A stretch of DNA of 60,034 nt, from contig DASPIL010000106.1 in assembly GCA_035629175.1 (NCBI GenBank), positions 1 to 60,034 of the forward strand. The letters run 5' to 3'. The notes under the pieces are model-generated. The model saw only the letters and a list, made by a program, of their open reading frames with translations, was not told the DNA's origin and ran no database searches. Below, in pieces: positions 54,017-60,034 of this stretch. The DNA comes from Verrucomicrobiia bacterium (GTDB lineage Bacteria > Verrucomicrobiota > Verrucomicrobiia > Limisphaerales > DASXHY01). The first letter of the stretch is position 1; each line of letters opens with the position of its first letter. Position numbers and translations under genes: made by a program.

Positions 54017-55558
54017 TCAAGCGCCGTTCACAAAACCTTCGGCCATCGAGACTGCCTTGAGCATTGCCTTCGATTTGTTGATCGTCTCCTGGAATTCCGC
54101 TTCCGGCGTTGAATCGTTCACCCAGCCGCCACCTGCCTGCACGTAAGCCTTGCCGTCCTTGATCAAGGCAGTGCGGATCGTAATGCACGTGTCGAGGTTT
54201 CCGTTGAACGAGAAATAGCCGACACAGCCGCCGTAGGATCCGCGCGTCGTTTGTTCCAGCTCGGAGATGATCTGCATGGCGCGAATTTTGGGCGCTCCGC
54301 TGAGTGTTCCCGCCGGGAAAGTCGCGCGCATCAGGTCATAGAGGGAACGATCTTGCGAGAGAGTGCCTTCCACCTGCGAGACGATGTGCATCACGTGGCT
54401 GTAACGCTCAATCGTCATCAAGTCCTTCACTTGCACTGAGCCGAAGTCGCAAACGCGACCCAGGTCGTTCCGCGCAAGATCCACCAGCATCACATGTTCG
54501 GCCCGCTCCTTGGGATCCGCGAGCAGTTCGCGTTCGAGTGCAGCGTCTTCGTCTGGCGTTTTTCCGCGCTGCCGTGTCCCAGCGATTGGGCGAATCTCCA
54601 CCTTGCCGTCCTCGCATCGCACATGAATTTCAGGCGAAGCTCCAACCAGCGAGAACCCGTTCAGTTCCAGCAGGAACATGTAAGGCGAGGGGTTTATGGA
54701 ACGGACCGCCCGATAAAGATCCAACGGTGAAACCTTTATCGCCGTCGAAAAACGCTGCGAGCCGACGACCTGGATGATATCGCCCGAGGTAATGTATTTT
54801 TTGGCCGCAGCAACGTTGGAGAAGAACTTTTCGCGTGAGACATTGGACTCGAACGGAATCTCGGCAACCTCCGACGGAAGGGTCACGGGATGATGTTCCG
54901 CAGGTTGTTCCAGCAGGGAGACGAGCCGTTCGATTTCGGCCACCGCATTTTCATACGCCTCGGCGGGGGTGGACGCTTCGTCGATTACTGCGTTTACGAG
55001 CACAGTGAGCGTCTGCGCGACACGATCAAAAATGAGGAGTTGATCGGCAATGAGGAAATACAATGTCGGCACGCCGAGCTCATCGTGCGGCGGGCGCGGC
55101 ACCACGGGTTCCACGTCGTGAATGAACTCGTATCCAATCACACCGATGGCACCCCCTGTGAACCGAGGGAGGCCAGGCACCGTCACAGGGCGGAACTTGC
55201 TCATCACGCGTTCCACCACTTCGAGGCCGTCGCGCACGATCTGCGGATCGGTCGAACTGGCGCTTCCGTGGGAAGCAGGCCGGACCGTGAAGCGTTCGAG
55301 AACCTTTCCATTCTCGATCACCTCAACGCGATTGCCGTCCTGCCGGACGATGCCGCGGGGATTGCAGCCGACAAAGGAATAGCGGCCCAGGTGCTCGCCG
55401 CCTTCAACGGATTCGAAGAGGAAGGACTCGCCCTGGCCACGGATTTTTCGATACGCGGAAAGCGGCGTTTCAATGTCGGCGAGAAGGCGGCGCGTGACGG
55501 GAATCAGGTTTCCCTGCGTTGCCAGCTTCACGAACTCGTCAGGATTGGGCGAATACAT
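54017..55558 (-). CDS. trpE: Anthranilate synthase component I
   Basis: 513 residues from ATG 55558; a TTG seven codons upstream is possible. The N-terminal domain has LSAYRKIRG and FLFESVEGGEHLGRYSFVG, close to the tryptophan-binding motif. The chorismate-binding domain shows RFSTAIKVSPLDLYRAVRSINPSPYM, RPIAGTRQRGKTPDED, DLARNDLGRVCDFG, FPAGTLSGAPKIRAM and the final GGWVNDSTPEAEFQET. It makes anthranilate from chorismate with a separate glutamine amidotransferase (TrpG), not present in the window. Convergent with nuoN. Confidence 0.96.
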   Translation of the reverse strand: MYSPNPDEFVKLATQGNLIPVTRRLLADIETPLSAYRKIRGQGESFLFESVEGGEHLGRYSFVGCNPRGIVRQDGNRVEVIENGKVLERFTVRPASHGSASSTDPQIVRDGLEVVERVMSKFRPVTVPGLPRFTGGAIGVIGYEFIHDVEPVVPRPPHDELGVPTLYFLIADQLLIFDRVAQTLTVLVNAVIDEASTPAEAYENAVAEIERLVSLLEQPAEHHPVTLPSEVAEIPFESNVSREKFFSNVAAAKKYITSGDIIQVVGSQRFSTAIKVSPLDLYRAVRSINPSPYMFLLELNGFSLVGASPEIHVRCEDGKVEIRPIAGTRQRGKTPDEDAALERELLADPKERAEHVMLVDLARNDLGRVCDFGSVQVKDLMTIERYSHVMHIVSQVEGTLSQDRSLYDLMRATFPAGTLSGAPKIRAMQIISELEQTTRGSYGGCVGYFSFNGNLDTCITIRTALIKDGKAYVQAGGGWVNDSTPEAEFQETINKSKAMLKAVSMAEGFVNGA

Positions 55559-55660
55559 AGGCCAAGGGCATTGACTCAATCGTGGGTCATTGCCGCGGGC
55601 CAGTATTATGGAGCGGACACTGAGGAGTAAACAGTGAACCTGCGCGTCGCACAGGACGAA

Positions 55661-56245
55661 CTACTTTACGAACCCATCGCCGGGAAGCGGAGCGGGTTGC
55701 GGGGAGCGGCGGGTGAGGCGGCGGTTCATGGCACGGCGAGACCGCCAGACTCCCAGGAGCGTGAACAGCACAACAGCGAAGCTGTAGGCGAGCATCCCCA
55801 TGCCAATGCTGGTTGGGATCAAATAGCTGTCGCTGAACAGCACCAGCGCGCCGCCCACGAGGGCCGTGAGCAAGGTATTTCCGGCAAGGCAGGAAAGATA
55901 CAGTGTCACCGGGGTTTCTGTGATTCGAGCGACGTGCCAATCCCGGTAGTTCTCCTCGCCCATGGAACGCATCAGCCATGCGGATTGGAAATTCCGCGCC
56001 GCCACGAGCACGCTCATGGTGCTGACGCCGATGGCAACTGGCGCTGAAAAGGCGAGGAGCCAGCAAGCCGCAAGGTTGACGAGAAGTCCGCCATGCCAGC
56101 CGAGTTTTTTAGCAATGGGATTGCCCTCGAGAACCAGATTGGGTGTGGCTACCCAGGTGCTGATAAAATCCATTCCCCGCCCGAACAGCAACAGGAGGAA
56201 ACAGAGGCAGTAATCACGGCTCCCGAATTGGAGCAGGTCTTCCAT
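55661..56245 (-). CDS. Membrane protein of unknown function
   Basis: 194 residues with about four membrane helices (CLCFLLLLFGRGMDFISTW; GLLVNLAACWLLAFSAPVAIGV; TLLTALVGGALVLF; MGMLAYSFAVVLFTLLGVW) and a basic C-terminal tail. The stretch RGMDFISTWVATPNLVLEGNPIAKKLGW looks highly constrained (split here as RGMDFISTWVAT and VLEGNPIAKKLGW); it recalls DUF5658-type small membrane proteins. The start overlaps the hisI stop (TAATG), so it is coupled to hisI, without any evident histidine-pathway role. Confidence 0.72.
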   Translation of the reverse strand: MEDLLQFGSRDYCLCFLLLLFGRGMDFISTWVATPNLVLEGNPIAKKLGWHGGLLVNLAACWLLAFSAPVAIGVSTMSVLVAARNFQSAWLMRSMGEENYRDWHVARITETPVTLYLSCLAGNTLLTALVGGALVLFSDSYLIPTSIGMGMLAYSFAVVLFTLLGVWRSRRAMNRRLTRRSPQPAPLPGDGFVK

Positions 56246-56637
56246 TATTTTTTGCCGTAGATTTCTCCCGGCGGCTTGAGCAGGGGTTCGGTTGTCTTGA
56301 AGCCCTCACCCGGGTTGCCGTCGACGGATCGGAAAAAGCAGGACTTGTAACCTTCGTGACACGCCGCCCCGTTTTGTTCCACCTGGATCAGCAGCGTGTC
56401 GCCATCGCAGTCAAACGCAATGTCCTTCACCTCCTGCGTATGCCCGCTGGATTCGCCCTTCATCCAGAACTTCTGGCGTGAACGGCTCCAGAAATGGGTT
56501 TTCCGCGTGTCAATCGTCGTTTCCAGGGAAGCACGGTTCATCCATGCCATCATCAAAACCCGCCCCGTCTTCTGCTCCTGGACAATGGCTGGAATCAAGC
56601 CGTTCGCGTCGAATTTCAATTTCTCGTAGAAGCTCAT
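56245..56637 (-). CDS. hisI: Phosphoribosyl-AMP cyclohydrolase
   Basis: 130 residues, the single-function HisI without the HisE domain. Motifs: [26 protein letters not shown] and the zinc/magnesium site in [21 protein letters not shown] plus KSCFFR, given here as adjacent stretches. It opens the purine ring of PR-AMP in the third step of histidine synthesis. The other his genes are not in the window. Confidence 0.96.
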   Translation of the reverse strand: MSFYEKLKFDANGLIPAIVQEQKTGRVLMMAWMNRASLETTIDTRKTHFWSRSRQKFWMKGESSGHTQEVKDIAFDCDGDTLLIQVEQNGAACHEGYKSCFFRSVDGNPGEGFKTTEPLLKPPGEIYGKK

Positions 56638-56737
56638 TTTGCAGGCGAAACCTAGCAGACAAATGGTGGCGAACCATCAAAATGTGAGCACGGGTTTGAG
56701 ACTTTGCCGTTGAAGGTTATCTTAAGCCTCTTTGCCT

Positions 56738-57994
56738 ATGGACCTGCCGCAAAAGCTTGCGATCCTCGCGGACGCCGCCAAATACGACGCTTCATGCGCC
56801 AGCAACGGCGGCGAGAAGCGGTCGTCGCGCGGCGGCAGCGGCGTGGGTTCCGTGACAGGCGCAGGGATTTGCCACAGCTTCACGCCGGATGGCCGCTGCG
56901 TTTCGCTTCTCAAGGTCCTGCTCACCAACTATTGCATCTTCGATTGCCTCTATTGCGTGAACCGGGTGTCGAGTGACATTCCCCGCGCTCGGTTCACTCC
57001 CGATGAAGTGGTTCAACTGACGCTCGATTTCTACAAACGCAATTACATCGAAGGCTTGTTCCTCAGCTCGGGAATCATTCGGAATCCCGACTACACCATG
57101 GAGCAGGTGGTTGCAGTGGCGCGCAAGCTTCGGCTCGAGCACGACTTCAGGGGCTACATTCATCTCAAGACCATCCCTGAAGCCAGCCAGGCGTTGATCG
57201 ATGAAGCGGGAAGGTTTGCGGATCGGATCAGCATCAACATCGAATTGCCACGATCCGCCGATTTGGAGCGGTTTGCGCCTGAGAAGAATCTGGATCGAAT
57301 CCAGGGTGCGATGGGCGCGATTCACGAGCGCATTGAGCAGAGCCGAAGTGAGCAAAAGGACGCCGCCAAGCCTGCGTTTGCTGCTGCAGGCCAAAGCACC
57401 CAAATGATTGTCGGGGCGACCGACGCTTCCGATCACGACATCCTGGAACGCGCCTCAAGTTTGTACCATCGATTCAAGCTGCGCCGCGTTTATTACTCGG
57501 CATTCAGTCCGATTCCGTCTGCGTCCGCCCATTTGCCGCTGGTCGCCCCGCCGCTCGTGCGGGAGCATCGGTTGTATCAGGCCGACTGGCTGATGCGTTT
57601 CTATGGATTCAAGGCACAAGAACTGACAAGCAACGCTGCGCCGCATCTTGATCTTCGATTTGATCCAAAACTGGCTTGGGCATTGCAGCATCGATCGCAT
57701 TTTCCGGTTGATGTAAACAAAGCACCGCGGTTGTTGCTGCTTCGTGTCCCTGGCTTCGGAGTCAAGAATGTGGATCGCATTCTCCAGGCGCGGCGTTGGT
57801 CGAAGGTCCGCTTGCAGGATCTGGTCCGGCTGCGGGTGCCGATGAAGAAGGCGCTGCCATTCATTGAAACGGCGGATCATCATCCAGGACGCGAACTGGA
57901 CAGTGAAGCGCTGACAAGGAAACTCGCTCCTCCGCCTGAGCAATTGAACCTGTTCGCTGCACCCGAGCTCTCCGTCCACAACGGGCAACTGTGA
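56738..57994 (+). CDS. Putative DNA modification/repair radical SAM protein
   Basis: 418 residues from ATG 56738 (a TTG two codons earlier is also open). The radical SAM motif is C66-x3-C70-x2-C73 in NYCIFDCLYCVNR, preceded by a conserved GICHSFTPDGRCVSLLK. SAM-domain strands include LFLSSGIIRNPDYTMEQ and GYIHLKTIPEAS. The C-terminus is a helix-hairpin-helix DNA-binding segment (LLLRVPGFGVKNVDRILQARR). This is the family whose gene is typically paired with a UdgX/DUF4130 gene, as here (GTGA overlap). Thought to act on damaged or modified DNA, reaction unknown. Confidence 0.92.
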   Translation: MDLPQKLAILADAAKYDASCASNGGEKRSSRGGSGVGSVTGAGICHSFTPDGRCVSLLKVLLTNYCIFDCLYCVNRVSSDIPRARFTPDEVVQLTLDFYKRNYIEGLFLSSGIIRNPDYTMEQVVAVARKLRLEHDFRGYIHLKTIPEASQALIDEAGRFADRISINIELPRSADLERFAPEKNLDRIQGAMGAIHERIEQSRSEQKDAAKPAFAAAGQSTQMIVGATDASDHDILERASSLYHRFKLRRVYYSAFSPIPSASAHLPLVAPPLVREHRLYQADWLMRFYGFKAQELTSNAAPHLDLRFDPKLAWALQHRSHFPVDVNKAPRLLLLRVPGFGVKNVDRILQARRWSKVRLQDLVRLRVPMKKALPFIETADHHPGRELDSEALTRKLAPPPEQLNLFAAPELSVHNGQL

Positions 57995-59412
57995 AAACGC
58001 TGCGGATCGAAGACAATTTTGAATCGTGGCAGGCAGCGGCCCGCGCCGCTCTCGCCCATAATCAGGAGCCTGGCGACGTCATTTGGGAGATACGCGGCGC
58101 GGAGCCGGAGCTGGGTCTGTTTGCGCGGACGGAAATCACGGCGGGAGCAAGCGTGTTGAACGACGCGAAAGCTCGATCCGCTTTCCGCGTGCCGGCTGCC
58201 TTCCTTGAGCTTGCGCGTTCCGCTGCGCTGCATTCGGATCCAGGGAAATGGCCATTGCTGTATCGCGTTCTTTGGCGCCTGACCCATGGTGAATCCCGAT
58301 TGCTCCAAATCCCAACAGATGCGGATTTCATCGCGACGGCGCACCTCGCCCGGGAGGTCCAGAAGGATGCTTATCGCATGCGCCAGTACGTGCGATTCCG
58401 TGAAACAAGGCTGGAGGGGGAGCCATGGTTTGTCGCGTGGTATGAGCCCGGGCATGATTCGGTTCACCTGAACCAGCAGTTCTTCAAGGACCGTTTCGCG
58501 AATCATCGCTGGTCGATTCTTACGCCGAAGCGCTGCATGCATTGGGACGGGGCGGAAATCCGGTTCAGCGAAGGCGTGGCGCAATCGCAGGCTCCTGCGG
58601 GCGACGATGTCGAGCCGCTGTGGGTGACTTATTACTCGAACATCTTCAACCCGGCGCGCGTGAAGGTGAAGGCGATGAAGGCGCAGATGCCGGTGAGGAA
58701 CTGGAAAAATCTTCCCGAGGCGGCCGCGATTCCCTCGTTGCTCGCGCGCGCTCCGTTGCGAGTCCAGGGAATGCTCGAAGTCAGCGAACGGCGGGTTCTT
58801 CGGGACGACGAATACTCGCCCGCCCGCCCGCCTGCCACATTCGATTGGGAAACGGTTCGCGCTGAGGCGATGCATTGCCGCGCGTGTCCCCTGTGGAAGA
58901 ACGCCACATGCACGGTGTTTGGCGAAGGACCGCGCAGTGCGGAGGTGGTGCTTGTGGGTGAGCAGCCGGGCGACGCTGAAGATCGTGCAGGAAAGCCTTT
59001 CATTGGTCCCGCAGGACAGGTGCTGGATCGTGCGCTTGTGGCCGCAGGATTGGATCGAAGCACGTTTTACGTGACTAATGCAGTCAAGCACTTCAAATGG
59101 GAACCCCGCGGGAAGCGGCGGCTGCACCAAACCCCGAACGGCCGCGACATTGCTGCGTGCCGGCCATGGCTGGAGCAGGAATTGAAAATCCTGAAACCGC
59201 GCTTGATTGTGGCCATGGGCCGAACTGCGCTGCGTTCGCTTTTTCATGCTGATCTTCGGATTGGCGACGAGCGCGGAAAGCTCCTGGATTCGCCTTTGGG
59301 AAAGACACTCATCACGATTCATCCGTCCGCGTTGCTGCGACTGCCGCCGGGGCGGGCGTTCGAGCCTGAGTTTGAGAGGTTTGTTGAGGATTTGAAGCGG
59401 ATCAAAGACTGA
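57991..59412 (+). CDS. udgX: DUF4130-UdgX fusion: uracil-DNA-binding protein
   Basis: 473 residues from a GTG overlapping the radical SAM gene. The N-terminal half (about 1-250) is a DUF4130-type putative DNA metabolism domain (RVLWRLTHGESRLL; FRETRLEGEPWFVAWYEPGHD). The C-terminal half (about 285-470) is a family-4-like uracil glycosylase of the UdgX type: GEQPGDAEDRAGKPFIGPAG (from residue 323), the R-loop GKRRLHQTP with H379, and ITIHPSALLRLP. In UdgX the R-loop histidine forms a covalent bond with the abasic product at uracil sites. Cytoplasmic DNA repair or damage marking, with the radical SAM partner. Confidence 0.94.
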   Translation: MKTLRIEDNFESWQAAARAALAHNQEPGDVIWEIRGAEPELGLFARTEITAGASVLNDAKARSAFRVPAAFLELARSAALHSDPGKWPLLYRVLWRLTHGESRLLQIPTDADFIATAHLAREVQKDAYRMRQYVRFRETRLEGEPWFVAWYEPGHDSVHLNQQFFKDRFANHRWSILTPKRCMHWDGAEIRFSEGVAQSQAPAGDDVEPLWVTYYSNIFNPARVKVKAMKAQMPVRNWKNLPEAAAIPSLLARAPLRVQGMLEVSERRVLRDDEYSPARPPATFDWETVRAEAMHCRACPLWKNATCTVFGEGPRSAEVVLVGEQPGDAEDRAGKPFIGPAGQVLDRALVAAGLDRSTFYVTNAVKHFKWEPRGKRRLHQTPNGRDIAACRPWLEQELKILKPRLIVAMGRTALRSLFHADLRIGDERGKLLDSPLGKTLITIHPSALLRLPPGRAFEPEFERFVEDLKRIKD

Positions 59413-59592
59413 GGCGATTTGCGTGGCGCAAGGTTTTGAAACGCGCCCGAATCTATTTACGGTCAGTCCGTTGGGAAGCCGGCGATGCAGCCGGTCCTCC
59501 GTCGCGGCCCACTGCGGAGGGCAGGACAGGTTTGGAAAACTGCGCTACGACTTTGCAAAACGCGGCGCGTTCGAATATTGGTTTCTCGGCCT
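59413..59592. repeat. Dispersed repeat copy before the ABC gene
   Basis: The 180 bp spacer carries GGACAGGTTTGGAAAACTGCG, slightly diverged, at 59524-59544 followed by CTACGA. This matches the right half of the palindrome at 18174-18197 (GCAGGTTCGGAAACCTGCG then CTACTCGA). The surrounding CCGGTCCTCCGTCGC and TGCGGAGGGCAGG strings add a second imperfect palindrome. No gene. Confidence 0.5.
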
Positions 59593-60034
59593 ATGCCAGA
59601 CAACGTTGTTGAAATCCGCAACCTTTCCAAAGTCTATGCCCAGGGTGAAATCCAGGTGACGGCACTCAATGACATTTCGCTGAACATTGAACGCGGCGAG
59701 TTTCTCACGCTCATGGGACCTTCAGGCTCGGGCAAATCCACACTGCTCCACATCATTGCGGGCATCGACCGCCCGACGGGTGGTGAATGCCGCGTGCAAG
59801 GGGTGGACGTCACGCAATTGAATGAATCGCAACTGGCAGATTGGCGGAATCAAAATGTGGGATTCGTGTTCCAAACATTCAACCTCATCCCCGTGCTCAC
59901 CGCGTTTGAGAATGTCGAGCTTCCGCTGTTGCTCACGCAGTTGTCCCGGCGTCAGCGACAGGAACTGGTCCATACCGCGCTCGAAATCGTCGGACTGGCC
60001 GATCGCGCGCGGCATCTGCCCAGGCAGCTCTCAG
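59593..60034 (+). CDS. ABC transporter ATP-binding protein (partial)
   Basis: The first 147 residues, cut by the window edge. ATG 59593 begins MPDNVVEIRNLSKVYAQG. The Walker A motif is GPSGSGKST at residues 42-50, followed by LLHIIAGIDRPTGGE, the Q-loop VGFVFQTFNLIPVLTAFENVELP, and it stops just before the ABC signature (LPRQLS...). It belongs to the MacB/LolD/FtsE-like class of ATPases that pair with FtsX-type permeases, involved in lipoprotein release or export of small molecules. The permease should lie beyond the window. Confidence 0.93.
   Translation, partial: MPDNVVEIRNLSKVYAQGEIQVTALNDISLNIERGEFLTLMGPSGSGKSTLLHIIAGIDRPTGGECRVQGVDVTQLNESQLADWRNQNVGFVFQTFNLIPVLTAFENVELPLLLTQLSRRQRQELVHTALEIVGLADRARHLPRQLS

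Noticed and set aside
57880-59322. A 480-codon open frame on the minus strand opposite udgX
   Set aside because: Antisense shadow of a gene with intact UdgX motifs; rich in Arg/Ser/Pro with no recognisable domain.

Overview
The window reads as a chromosomal segment of a Gram-negative bacterium of the Verrucomicrobiota, most likely a Pedosphaera/Limisphaerales-type lineage. This rests on family content and not on a marker-gene comparison. The clues are a Tat-exported DUF1501 protein coupled to a giant DUF1800 protein with thrombospondin type 3 (calcium-binding) repeats, a BNR-propeller histidine kinase with OB-like modules, paired DUF5985 membrane proteins, lpxD (a lipopolysaccharide producer), fairly GC-rich DNA, and short palindromic repeats scattered between genes.

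Layout. 1-1600: a decayed serine recombinase ending inside tRNA-Ser(CGA), the scar of an integrated element. 1863-9074 (minus): a three-gene export cluster of pseudopilin-like protein, DUF1501 and DUF1800. 9236-13439: tRNA-Val, a PTS IIA protein, the ammonium module glnK-amt, then ruvX-truA-trmL. 13632-16813: a winged-helix protein with two DUF5985 proteins, a radical SAM protein, a Cys-rich small protein and DUF5069. 16856-23179: a Gfo/Idh/MocA oxidoreductase, lpxD, an orphan NtrB-like kinase with a phosphoesterase, a small conserved protein and alanine racemase. 23176-30287: the BNR sensor kinase with its NarL-type regulator, tgt, an SGNH hydrolase and a GH43-like protein. 30578-37649: NfeD protease plus slipin, a Sel1 protein, a cytochrome c, and divergent ppk1 and ppx. 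37723-39399: ribosomal protein S1 with a clear terminator.

39951-54000 holds a 13-gene complex I operon (nuoB to nuoN, no nuoA). Most neighbouring genes are coupled by ATGA, GTGA, TGATG or TAATG overlaps. A perfect TGTGA-N6-TCACA palindrome lies about 70 bp before nuoB. The operon is interrupted by an antisense tRNA-Gln(CTG) and by two related inverted repeats that bracket nuoF. 54017-60034: trpE, a membrane protein and hisI on the minus strand; then a radical SAM protein coupled to a UdgX-type uracil-DNA-binding protein; then the start of a MacB/LolD-type ABC ATPase cut by the window edge.

Most of the window is housekeeping. The parts most worth a second look are the BNR/OB-fold sensor kinase, the architecture of the nuo operon (missing nuoA, CRP-like site, antisense tRNA, hairpins around nuoF), the radical SAM-UdgX pair, the DUF1800/DUF1501 export cluster and the recombinase scar. 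I saw no CRISPR array, no intact mobile element and no clear secondary-metabolite cluster.
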